Shown piece by piece: positions 1 to 10,762 of a stretch of DNA of 64,000 nucleotides (position 1 is its first letter; every line of letters starts with the position of its first letter). The stretch spans positions 1 through 64,000 of the forward strand of contig JAGWTU010000027.1 of the NCBI GenBank assembly GCA_028868825.1, given 5' to 3'. The notes under the pieces are model-generated. The model saw nothing but the letters and a program-made list of their open reading frames with translations. It did not search any database and was not told the DNA's origin. This stretch comes from Burkholderiales bacterium. GTDB taxonomy: Bacteria > Pseudomonadota > Gammaproteobacteria > Burkholderiales > Burkholderiaceae_C. Made by a program: the position numbers and the translations under genes.

Positions 1-888
1 CTTGAGGTAGGCGATGATGAAGCTCTGGCGCTTGGGCGTCGTCGGCTCCTGGATGAAGGTCTGCGGCATGCGCGCGCCCTCGCCGCCGGGGCCGGCGTTG
101 TCGATGTAGTTGGCCATCGACAGCGTCCAGCTGCCGATCATCGGCACCTTCCAGCCGAGCTTGGTCATGCCGTTGGCGATCTGCGCCAGCTCGGGGCCGA
201 TGCCGTAGGTCAGGATCGCCTCGGCGCCGGCCTCCTTGGCCTTCAGCAACTGGGCCGTCATGTCGACGTCCTTGATGTTGAACTTCTCCTCGGCCACCGG
301 CTTGATGCCCCTGAGCGCCAGCGCCTTCTCGAGGTCCTCGCGCCCGAGCTGGCCGTAGTTCGTGCTGTCGGCGAGGATCGCGACCTTCTTGAAGCCGCGG
401 CGAACGACCGCTTCCTCGGCGATCATCGGCGCCTGGATCGCGTCGGCCGCCGCATTGCGGAAGACGTAGTTCTCGGGCTTGTCGTCGAACTGGTGCGTGA
501 CGATCGAACCGGTGGCGACGTTGTTCATCACCGGGATTCGGGCTTCCTGGAAGAAGCGCTGCGACGCCAGCGAGACACCGGTATTGATGTAGCCGACGAC
601 GGCGGCGACGCGCTCCTTGTTGATCAGCTCCTGGGCGATCTGCACGCCGCGTTCGTTCTTGGCCTCGTCGTCGCGCTCGATGAGTTCGAGCTTGCGCCCG
701 AGCACGCCGCCGGCGGCGTTGATCTCGGCCGTGGCCAGGCGCACGCCGTCGCGCATGCTCACGCCCATCGACGACGAACCGCCGGTGAACGGTCCGTCGA
801 CGCCGATCTTGATCGGATCGGCGGCCAGGGCGCCGGACATGGCGGCGGCCAGGGCGAGGGTGGTGAGGGTGGGGCGGGTGAGGTTCAT
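1..888 (-). CDS. Branched-chain amino-acid-type ABC transporter substrate-binding protein (3' end cut by window)
   Basis: Periplasmic binding protein of the LivK/Leu-Ile-Val type that would deliver an amino acid or related ligand to an ABC permease. The 296 visible codons run without a stop from ATG at 888 to the window edge, so the C-terminus is missing. Seen: a signal peptide (MNLTRPTLTTLALAAAMSGALA, cleavage after ALA), then the family opening DPIKIGVDGPFTGGSSSMG, followed by INAAGGVLGRKLELIERDDE and the hinge segment KKVAILADSTNYGQLGRED. A GGAG Shine-Dalgarno lies 8 bases before the ATG. No permease or ATPase partner is visible; they would lie to the left. Ligand cannot be told from sequence. 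Confidence 0.9.
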   Translation of the reverse strand, partial: MNLTRPTLTTLALAAAMSGALAADPIKIGVDGPFTGGSSSMGVSMRDGVRLATAEINAAGGVLGRKLELIERDDEAKNERGVQIAQELINKERVAAVVGYINTGVSLASQRFFQEARIPVMNNVATGSIVTHQFDDKPENYVFRNAAADAIQAPMIAEEAVVRRGFKKVAILADSTNYGQLGREDLEKALALRGIKPVAEEKFNIKDVDMTAQLLKAKEAGAEAILTYGIGPELAQIANGMTKLGWKVPMIGSWTLSMANYIDNAGPGGEGARMPQTFIQEPTTPKRQSFIIAYLK

Positions 889-962
889 TCAATCTCCATC
901 GACGTCGGTTTATCCATCGCGGCGCCACGCGCGCGCGCAACTCGCGACGATGCCTCAACCCA

Positions 963-978
963 GGGGGGATTTCCCCCC
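963..978. terminator. G6/C6 hairpin between acnA and the binding-protein gene
   Basis: Six G (963-968), loop ATTT, six C (973-978): a perfect hairpin 55 bases downstream of the acnA stop on the minus strand. There is no T-tract after it, so it is only terminator-like; it could also lie in the leader of the binding-protein gene. An adjacent 8-bp palindrome GTGATCAC sits at 981-988. Confidence 0.35.
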
Positions 979-1032
979 ATGTGATCACTTACTGGTAAAC
1001 CCGCGGTCTCGTCATGGAAATGCGATCCGGGA

Positions 1033-3768
<2,736 letters not shown>

Positions 3769-4099
3769 GACGATCCTCCGGCGGGCCGGGCGCGTCGTCG
3801 ACCCTCGAATCGATTATGCGGTGCCGTGGCGTATGCGTGTGATTGCTGCCTCCCGCGCGCGCGGCAGGGCTATGCATCGGCCTTCTGGTCGCTGACACCG
3901 CCGCGCCGAATGGCCGATTCCTTGCCGTGGCAAATCGCCAGCTGCTCCCGAAAGCCTCGCAAAACTATCCATACGTATATTTCTTGCCGAACCCTGAATC
4001 ATTCGCAATCCATGTTTAGCGGCTGATATGCGCACTTTTTGGATTGCACCCGCTGATGCGTAGTGGTTATCCTCGTGCCAGCCTTTTGTTGAGGACGCC
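3769..4099. other. 331-base divergent intergenic region
   Basis: Separates acnA (-) from the sensor gene at 4100 (+), so it must hold promoters for both. It contains one of the few AT-richer stretches in this part of the window (3960-4035), with the palindrome ATACGTAT at 3971-3978. A CATAAT-like -10 hexamer reads towards acnA at 3818-3813, without a convincing -35. No ORF or RNA recognised. Confidence 0.5.
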
Positions 4100-5020
4100 G
4101 TGCGCCCACCTGCAGCCTCGAGCCGAATCGATGCCCTGCGAGGCAGGCTGCGACGCGCGGCTCTCATTGCGCTGGCCCTGGCGGCGATGCCGGGTCCTGC
4201 AGCCGCGAACGGGCAGGACACCGTCACCTGGATCGTCGAGCGCTTCGAGCCGTACTACATCCTCGACGGCAAGCTCAAGGGCCAGGGCGCGGCCGACCAT
4301 CTGGTCGAACTGGTCCGGCACGAACTGCCGGATATGCGGCACCGGGTCGAGTTCATGCCCATCCTGCGCATCCGGGAATCGCTGAAGGCGCGTGAGCACG
4401 CCGTCTGCATCTCCTTCCTGAAGGACAGGTCGCTCGCCGACAGCGTGCAGTACAGCGTGGCGACGATGCTGGTGCCGGCGCTCGAAGTGACGTTGCGGCG
4501 CGACGACTGGCAGCGCCTGTGGGGCGGCGCGCCGGTGCTGAGCCTGGCCTCGCTGATGAATGGCGGCGCGGTCGTCGGCGTGGCCGACGGGCGTCGCTAC
4601 AGCACCAGCCTCGATGCCCTGCTCACCGATCGCCTGCGCTTTCCGAAGTCGGTCTACGCCCGCGTCGGCGACCACTACATGGGCCTGGCCGAGATGGTCG
4701 CCCATCGGCATATCGACGCGACGATCGGTTATGCGGCCGAATTGCGCTATGCGCAGAAGATCGCCGGGGATCTGGACGGCCTCGTGAGCCTGCCGCTGAG
4801 CGAGAACCTGCAACCGCTCTACGCCTACACGATCATTCCCAAGGGTCCCTGGGGCGACCGCTTCAGGGCCCGGATCGATCCGATCCTGCGGCGCTTGCGC
4901 GCCACGCCGGCCTACCGCCAGGCGATGATCGACTGGTTCGGCGAGAGCGCGAGCTGGGACCGCGAGTACCGCGAGCGCCTCGAGGCGGGCCGCATGGACG
5001 CGCAATCCGCCGGGTTCTGA
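4100..5020 (+). CDS. Periplasmic solute-binding-like protein (family 3 / TIGR02285-like)
   Basis: A 306-residue exported protein. N-terminal signal segment (LRRAALIALALAAMPGPAAA) precedes a fold resembling extracellular solute-binding family 3, with the opening TVTWIVERFEPYYILDGKLK and GQGAADHLVELV, closest by eye to the TIGR02285 group. Start is GTG at 4100 after GAGGACGCC. Only 3 bases separate its stop from the ATG of the GGDEF/EAL gene, so the two are surely co-transcribed. No ABC permease is nearby; the inference is that it is a periplasmic ligand sensor for the neighbouring membrane c-di-GMP enzyme rather than a transport component. Confidence 0.8.
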   Translation: MRPPAASSRIDALRGRLRRAALIALALAAMPGPAAANGQDTVTWIVERFEPYYILDGKLKGQGAADHLVELVRHELPDMRHRVEFMPILRIRESLKAREHAVCISFLKDRSLADSVQYSVATMLVPALEVTLRRDDWQRLWGGAPVLSLASLMNGGAVVGVADGRRYSTSLDALLTDRLRFPKSVYARVGDHYMGLAEMVAHRHIDATIGYAAELRYAQKIAGDLDGLVSLPLSENLQPLYAYTIIPKGPWGDRFRARIDPILRRLRATPAYRQAMIDWFGESASWDREYRERLEAGRMDAQSAGF

Positions 5021-5023
5021 CCG

Positions 5024-7360
5024 ATGACCCGGCCCCGCCTGTCGCTGCGCACCAAGATGCTGATCGCGGCGTTGCCGGTCATCGTCGTGCTGACGCTGGC
5101 GACGACGATGCTGATCAACCGGCGCCATGCCGCCGCAATGGCCAGCGAAAGCGCCCGCAACCAGGCCGAGACGGCTTCGCTGTACGCCGATCTGGCGGCC
5201 GAGCCGTTCTGGAAGCTCGATCGCACGGCGCTGGGGATCCTCAGCCGCCGGATGCTCGAACTCACCGGCGTCGATGAAGTCGAGGTGCTCGACGAGCGCG
5301 ATCGCAGCTTCCTGGCCGTGCGGCGGCCGCAGCGCCCCGGCGCCGCGGGCGGCACGGTGCTGACGCGCGACCTGGTCTACGCCTCGCCGGTGACGCCGAG
5401 CAAGCGCATCGGCAGGATCCGCATCACCTTCGATGCCGAGGACGCGGCGCGCGACTCGTGGTCGTCGATCGCCTGGGAATTCGGGCTCGTGATGTTCACG
5501 ATGCTGGCCATGCTGCTGCTCGCGGCGGTGCTCTATCAGCGCCTGATCTGGCGGCCGCTGGAGCATCTGCTGCGCGCGATCCGCGCCTCCGAGTCCGGCG
5601 ACCGCTATGTCCAGGTCGAGTTGCAGCGCAGCGACGAGATCGGCGAGATCATCGCCGCCTACAACAGCATGCAGCGCCACCTGGCCGCGCACACCCAGCG
5701 CCTGACCCAGATCTACAACCAGACGCCGGGCCTGCTGTTCTCGATCGACGCCGCCGGTCGCTTCGTCTCGGTCAGCGACTATCTCTGCGGCTACCTCGGG
5801 CATGGCCGCGAGGCGCTGGTCGGCAGCGAGTTGCTGCGCCTGGCGCCGTCGACCGACCCCGAGGTGGCGCAGCGGCTGCGGCAGGCCTTCATCGACGGCT
5901 CGCCCGCGAACGCCGTGCCGCTGACGATCCGGCGCGGCGACGGCAGCAGCATCCATGTGCTGCTGAATTCCTTCGTCGAGACGGCGGGCGACGGCACGGT
6001 GGCCGACAGCATCTGCGTGATGAGCGACATCACCAAGCAGATCGAGGACCAGGCGCTGATCTCGAAGCAGGCGAATTTCGACCTCATCACCGGTCTGCCC
6101 AACCGCTACATGCTGCTCGACGGGCTGCGTTCGGCGCTCGCCGCGGCCGACCGCGACGGCAGCCGGGTGGCCGTCGTCTTCCTCGACCTGGATCGCTTCA
6201 AGTCGGTCAACGACACGCTGGGCCATCGTGCCGGCGACCAGTTGCTGCTCGAGGTCTCGCAGCGGTTCAAGGAGCGACTGCGCCTTCCCGACACCATCGG
6301 GCGCTTCGGCGGCGACGAGTTCGTCGTCGTGCTCAGCCGGGCCCGCAGCCTGGGCGATGTCGAGGCGGTCTGCCAGCGCCTGCTCGACAGCCTGGCGCTG
6401 CCGGTCGAGATCGAGAACCAGTCGCTGTTCGTCAGCGCCAGCCTGGGCGTGGCGATGTTCCCCGACGACGGGCGCGAGGCCGACGCGCTGCTGAGCTGCG
6501 CCGATACCGCGATGTACCGCGCCAAGCGCAACGGCCGCAACACGATGTGCTTCTTCAAGGCCTCGATGAACGTCGAGCTGAAGCAGCGCATGGAGACCGA
6601 GCGCCGGCTGCGCGACGCCGTGCACCGGGGCCTGTTCACGCTGCACTACCAGCCCATCGTCGAATTGGCCGGCGAGCGCGTCGTCGGCTACGAGGCGCTG
6701 GTGCGCATGATCGACCCCGACAAGGGCACCGTCATCAGCCCCGCCGAGTTCATCACGGTGGCCGAGGAGATCGGCGTCATCTCGGAGATCGGCGCCTGGG
6801 TGCTCGAACAGGCGGTCGACAGGCTCGCCTCATGGCCCGTCGCCGCGGGCGGGCCGTCGTACATCGCCGTCAACGTCTCGCCGCGCCAGCTCGAGCGGCC
6901 GGGCTTCGTCGACAAGGTCCGCAGCCTCGTGCAGGCGCGGGGGATCGATCCGGAGAGGCTCGTGCTCGAGATCACCGAGAGCTGCGTCGTCGACGATGTC
7001 TCGAACAGTCTGGCGATGCTGCACGCCTTGCGCGGCCTGGGCTGCCGGCTGGCGCTGGACGATTTCGGCACCGGCTATTCGTCGCTGTCGATGCTGCGCC
7101 AGCTGCCGGTGCAGACGCTGAAGATCGACCGCTCGTTCATTGCCGCCGTGCCGCACCAGAGCGCCGCCTGCGAACTCGTGCAGGCGGTGCTGGCACTGGC
7201 GCAGGCGCTCAACCTCGACGTCGTCGCCGAAGGCATCGAGGAGGTCGCGCAGGCCGACTTCATGCGCACCCATGGCGGCCACTGCTGCGGCCAGGGCTAC
7301 CTGTTCGGGCGTCCGGCGGAACTGCCGCTGCGCCGCGACGAACAGGTACCCGCGGACTAG
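5024..7360 (+). CDS. Membrane HAMP-PAS-GGDEF-EAL cyclic-di-GMP enzyme
   Basis: A 778-residue bifunctional c-di-GMP protein. Order: TM helix about 12-31, periplasmic domain about 32-151, TM helix about 152-173, HAMP about 174-226, PAS about 230-340, GGDEF, EAL. The cyclase motif is intact (RFGGDEF, GGDEF at 429-433) and preceded by an inhibitory site RLPD exactly five residues upstream. The phosphodiesterase half keeps YEALVRM (EAL about 557-559), NVSPRQL, ITES, DDFGTGYSSL and KIDRSF, so both activities are possible; which dominates cannot be told. It follows a periplasmic binding-like protein by 3 bases. Its stop TAG (7358-7360) abuts the acnB stop on the other strand. Confidence 0.95.
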   Translation: MTRPRLSLRTKMLIAALPVIVVLTLATTMLINRRHAAAMASESARNQAETASLYADLAAEPFWKLDRTALGILSRRMLELTGVDEVEVLDERDRSFLAVRRPQRPGAAGGTVLTRDLVYASPVTPSKRIGRIRITFDAEDAARDSWSSIAWEFGLVMFTMLAMLLLAAVLYQRLIWRPLEHLLRAIRASESGDRYVQVELQRSDEIGEIIAAYNSMQRHLAAHTQRLTQIYNQTPGLLFSIDAAGRFVSVSDYLCGYLGHGREALVGSELLRLAPSTDPEVAQRLRQAFIDGSPANAVPLTIRRGDGSSIHVLLNSFVETAGDGTVADSICVMSDITKQIEDQALISKQANFDLITGLPNRYMLLDGLRSALAAADRDGSRVAVVFLDLDRFKSVNDTLGHRAGDQLLLEVSQRFKERLRLPDTIGRFGGDEFVVVLSRARSLGDVEAVCQRLLDSLALPVEIENQSLFVSASLGVAMFPDDGREADALLSCADTAMYRAKRNGRNTMCFFKASMNVELKQRMETERRLRDAVHRGLFTLHYQPIVELAGERVVGYEALVRMIDPDKGTVISPAEFITVAEEIGVISEIGAWVLEQAVDRLASWPVAAGGPSYIAVNVSPRQLERPGFVDKVRSLVQARGIDPERLVLEITESCVVDDVSNSLAMLHALRGLGCRLALDDFGTGYSSLSMLRQLPVQTLKIDRSFIAAVPHQSAACELVQAVLALAQALNLDVVAEGIEEVAQADFMRTHGGHCCGQGYLFGRPAELPLRRDEQVPAD

Positions 7361-9949
7361 CTAGACGGTCTGGACGGCGGCCGCGTAGTCGGCGATCTGG
7401 TCGAAGTTCATGTAGCGGTAGATCTTCGCCCCGTCGGCGTTGATCACGCCCATGTCGGCGTGGTACTCGGCCACCGTCGGCAGGCGGCCGAGCTTGGACG
7501 CGATCGCCGCCAGTTCGGCCGACGCCAGGTAGACCTGGGTGTTCTTGCCCAGGCGGTTCGGGAAGTTGCGCGTCGACGTCGAGACGACGGTCGCGCCCTC
7601 GCGCACCTGCGCCTGGTTGCCCATGCACAGGCTGCAGCCCGGCATCTCGGTGCGTGCGCCGGCGCTGCCGAAGTTGGCGTAATGGCCTTCCTTGGTCAGC
7701 TCGGCGGCGTCCATCTTCGTCGGCGGCGCGACCCAGAGCTTGACCGGGATGTCGCGCTTGCCCTCGAGCAGCTTGCTCGCGGCGCGGAAATGCCCGATGT
7801 TGGTCATGCAGCTGCCGATGAAGGCCTCGTCGATCTTCGTGCCGGCGACTTCCGACAGGAACTTCGCGTCGTCGGGATCGTTCGGGCAGCACAGGATCGG
7901 TTCCTTGATCTCGGCCAGGTCGATCTCGATCACATGCGCGTATTCGGCGTTCGCGTCGGCCTCGAGCAGCGTCGGCGCGGCCAGCCATTCCTGCATCTTG
8001 GCGATGCGGCGCTCGAGCGTGCGCTGGTCCTGGTAGCCGTCGGCGATCATGTTCTTGAGCAGCACGATGTTGCTCGTCAGGTACTCGATGATCGGCGCCT
8101 TGTTCAGGCGCACCGTGCAGCCGGCGGCGCTGCGCTCGGCCGAGGCGTCGCTGAGCTCGAAGGCCTGTTCGACCTTGAGGTCGGGCAGCCCTTCGATCTC
8201 GAGGATGCGGCCCGAGAACTCGTTGACCTTGCCGGCCTTGGCGACCGTCAGCAGGCCCTTCTTGATCGCGACCAGCGGGATCGCGTGGACGAGGTCGCGC
8301 AGCGTGATGCCGGGCTGCATCTGGCCCTTGAAGCGCACGAGCACGCTCTCGGGCATGTCCAGCGGCATCACGCCGGTGGCGGCGCCGAAGGCGACGAGGC
8401 CCGAGCCGGCGGGGAAGCTGATGCCGATCGGGAACCGCGTGTGGCTGTCGCCGCCGGTGCCGACGGTGTCGGGCAGCAGCATGCGGTTGAGCCAGCTGTG
8501 GATGACGCCGTCGCCGGGGCGCAGCGAGATGCCGCCGCGGTTGCTGATGAAGGCCGGCAGCTCGCGGTGGGTCTTCACGTCGACCGGTTTCGGATAAGCG
8601 GCCGTGTGGCAGAAGCTCTGCATCACGAGGTCGGCCGAGAAGCCCAGGCAGGCGAGGTCCTTCAACTCGTCGCGCGTCATCGGTCCCGTCGTGTCCTGGC
8701 TGCCGACGCTCGTCATCTTCGGTTCGCAATAGGTGCCCGGGCGCACGCCCTGGCCCTCGGGCAGGCCGCAGGCGCGGCCGACCATCTTCTGCGCCAGCGT
8801 GAAGCCGGCCTTCGACGTGGCGGGCGATTGCGGCAGGCGGAACGTCGTGCTCGCGGCCAGGCCGAGGAACTCGCGGGCCCGTGCGGTCAGGCTGCGGCCG
8901 ATGATGAGGTTGATGCGGCCGCCGGCGCGCACCTCGTCGAACAGCACGTCGCTGCGCAGCTGGAATTCGGCGACGGTGGCGCCGCCCTTCGTGATCTTGC
9001 CGTCGTAGGGCAGGATGTCGACGACATCGCCCATCTCGAGCCTGGAGACATCGACCTCGATCGGCAGCGCGCCCGAATCCTCCTGCGTGTTGAAGAAGAT
9101 CGGCGCGATCTTGCCGCCCAGCGTGACGCCGCCGAAGCGCTTGTTCGGCACGAAGGGGATGTCCTCGCCGGTGGCCCAGATGACGCTGTTGGTCGCGCTC
9201 TTGCGCGACGAGCCGGTGCCGACGACGTCGCCGACATAGGCGACGAGGTGGCCTTTGGCCTTGAGCTCGTCGATGTACTTCATCGGCCCGCGCTTGCCGT
9301 CCTCCTCGGGCTTGAAGGCCGCGCCGGGGCGGGTGTTCTTCAGCATCGCCAGGTAATGCAGCGGGATGTCGGGGCGGCTCCAGGCGTCGGGCGCCGGGCT
9401 CAGATCGTCGGTGTTGGTCTCGCCCGGCACCTTGAAGACGGTGACGGTGATCCTCTTGGGCACCTCGGGGCGGCTCGTGAACCATTCGGCGTCGGCCCAG
9501 CTCTGGATGACTTCCTGGGCCTTGGCGTTGCCGGCGCGCGCCTTGTCGGCGACGTCGTTGAAGAAGTCGAACATCAGCAGCGTCTTCTTCAGCGCCGCGG
9601 CGGCCGTGGCGGCGACCTCGCCGTCGTCGAGCAGCTCGATCAGCGGCTTGACGTTGTAGCCGCCGACCATCGTGCCGAGCAGCTCGGTGGCCTTGGTCTT
9701 GGAGATCAGCGCGACCGTGATGTCGCCATGCGCGACGGCGGCGAGGAAGCTGGCCTTGACCTTGGCCGCGTCGTCGACGCCGGGCGGCACGCGGTGCGTC
9801 AGCAGCTCGAGCAGGAAGGCGGTGTCCTCGCCCACGGGCGGCGCCTTGATGAGCTCGATCAGCGCGGCGACCTGCTTGGCGTCCAGGGGCAGCGGTGGGA
9901 TGCCGAGCGCGGCGCGTTCGGCGGCATGTTGACGATAGGCTTGCAGCAT
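7361..9949 (-). CDS. acnB: Bifunctional aconitate hydratase 2 / 2-methylisocitrate dehydratase
   Basis: AcnB-type aconitase, 862 residues (family about 865), the usual main TCA-cycle enzyme. N-terminal HEAT-like domain begins [16 protein letters not shown]. Fe-S cysteines: C714 ([11 protein letters not shown]), C772 and C775 ([10 protein letters not shown]), matching the E. coli pattern. The start is set at 9949, not the upstream in-frame ATG at 9988, because the family starts at MLQAY and a CCGGAG Shine-Dalgarno sits just before it. The gene lies 49 bases downstream of the PIN toxin gene on the same strand. Confidence 0.97.
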   Translation of the reverse strand: MLQAYRQHAAERAALGIPPLPLDAKQVAALIELIKAPPVGEDTAFLLELLTHRVPPGVDDAAKVKASFLAAVAHGDITVALISKTKATELLGTMVGGYNVKPLIELLDDGEVAATAAAALKKTLLMFDFFNDVADKARAGNAKAQEVIQSWADAEWFTSRPEVPKRITVTVFKVPGETNTDDLSPAPDAWSRPDIPLHYLAMLKNTRPGAAFKPEEDGKRGPMKYIDELKAKGHLVAYVGDVVGTGSSRKSATNSVIWATGEDIPFVPNKRFGGVTLGGKIAPIFFNTQEDSGALPIEVDVSRLEMGDVVDILPYDGKITKGGATVAEFQLRSDVLFDEVRAGGRINLIIGRSLTARAREFLGLAASTTFRLPQSPATSKAGFTLAQKMVGRACGLPEGQGVRPGTYCEPKMTSVGSQDTTGPMTRDELKDLACLGFSADLVMQSFCHTAAYPKPVDVKTHRELPAFISNRGGISLRPGDGVIHSWLNRMLLPDTVGTGGDSHTRFPIGISFPAGSGLVAFGAATGVMPLDMPESVLVRFKGQMQPGITLRDLVHAIPLVAIKKGLLTVAKAGKVNEFSGRILEIEGLPDLKVEQAFELSDASAERSAAGCTVRLNKAPIIEYLTSNIVLLKNMIADGYQDQRTLERRIAKMQEWLAAPTLLEADANAEYAHVIEIDLAEIKEPILCCPNDPDDAKFLSEVAGTKIDEAFIGSCMTNIGHFRAASKLLEGKRDIPVKLWVAPPTKMDAAELTKEGHYANFGSAGARTEMPGCSLCMGNQAQVREGATVVSTSTRNFPNRLGKNTQVYLASAELAAIASKLGRLPTVAEYHADMGVINADGAKIYRYMNFDQIADYAAAVQTV

Positions 9950-9998
9950 GGGGGGCTCCGGGTCGGTGAACGTAAAAGAATGGCGCATCAGGCTGACA

Positions 9999-10418
9999 TC
10001 ACGCTTGGGGCACGATGACTTTCAGGCCCTTGAAATAGTCGCGGAAGAAGCCGGCGTCGCGCGTGATCAGCGCCTTGCACTGAAGCAGTGCATGGGCGCC
10101 GATGAGGAAATCGGGGATCGCCCGCGGGCCGACCGGCGTCAGGCCCTCGGTCTTGCGCCGCTCCTTGTAGCGGCGCTGCATCTCGCCGGCGCGCACGGCG
10201 GCGCGCGATTCGATCGCGGAAAAGGCGATGCCGGCGTCCTCGAGCGTGTCGAGCAGCTCGGCGCCGTAGCCCAGCCCCGAGACGACCTCGCTGACGACGA
10301 CGTCGCAGACGACGACCGGCCCGCGCGCCAGCGCCTGGCGCAGCGCGTCCTCGGCCGCCTCGGCGCGGATGTCGTCGCCGAGCAGGTCGATGAGGACCGA
10401 TGAATCGATGGCGATCAA
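9999..10418 (-). CDS. PIN-domain ribonuclease toxin (VapC-like)
   Basis: 139 residues with the PIN layout: Asp5 in [12 protein letters not shown], acidic residues in [11 protein letters not shown], then [13 protein letters not shown] and [15 protein letters not shown] toxins are Mg-dependent RNases. The only sensible start is TTG at 10418, whose last bases overlap the antitoxin stop (CCTTGATC; 4-base overlap), which implies translational coupling; no ATG fits before the conserved first Asp. Partner is the AbrB-type antitoxin upstream. acnB follows 49 bases later. Confidence 0.85.
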   Translation of the reverse strand: MIAIDSSVLIDLLGDDIRAEAAEDALRQALARGPVVVCDVVVSEVVSGLGYGAELLDTLEDAGIAFSAIESRAAVRAGEMQRRYKERRKTEGLTPVGPRAIPDFLIGAHALLQCKALITRDAGFFRDYFKGLKVIVPQA

Positions 10419-10660
10419 GGCTCGACCGGATCGCCCGGCGCGCGGCCGCGCAGCTCGCGCATGATGTCGTCGGTGCCGACGCCGGGCGGCAGCTTGTACT
10501 TGCCGCGCAGCCGCGAGATCGCGTCGTCGACGTTCTTGCGCAGGATGATGCGGCTGCCGTCGAGCTCGACCTTCAGCTGCGTGCCCTTGACGAGGCCCAG
10601 CGCGTCGCGCACGGCCTTCGGCAGCGTGATCTGCCCGCGTTCGGCGACGGTGGCATCCAT
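10415..10660 (-). CDS. AbrB/MazE-type antitoxin
   Basis: 81-residue DNA-binding antitoxin with the swapped-hairpin AbrB signature MDATVAERGQITLPKAVRDA followed by LGLVKGTQLKVEL. The C-terminal tail (about residues 45-81) would bind and inhibit the PIN toxin. Start at 10660 is chosen over an ATG at 10687 because it follows GCGGAG and begins at the domain edge. Such antitoxins normally repress their own operon; an imperfect palindrome lies 19 bases upstream. Confidence 0.88.
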   Translation of the reverse strand: MDATVAERGQITLPKAVRDALGLVKGTQLKVELDGSRIILRKNVDDAISRLRGKYKLPPGVGTDDIMRELRGRAPGDPVEP

Positions 10661-10678
10661 GGCGACTCCGCAAGATTC

Positions 10679-10701
10679 AGTATGCATGAATCATACATAC
10701 T
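10679..10701. promoter_or_regulatory. Candidate operator palindrome of the toxin-antitoxin operon
   Basis: AGTATG (10679-10684) and CATACT (10696-10701) are perfect inverted arms around an 11-base centre that is itself nearly symmetric (CATGAATCATA). It lies 19 bases before the antitoxin start and about 60 bases before the divergent kinase gene, the usual place for an AbrB-type autoregulatory operator. AT-rich against its surroundings. Function inferred. Confidence 0.5.
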
Positions 10702-10762
10702 CGGGTCGAATCGGACAAGCGCCGATGGACGCCCGGCGCGTGAAGCCCGACACTCGCGGCCG

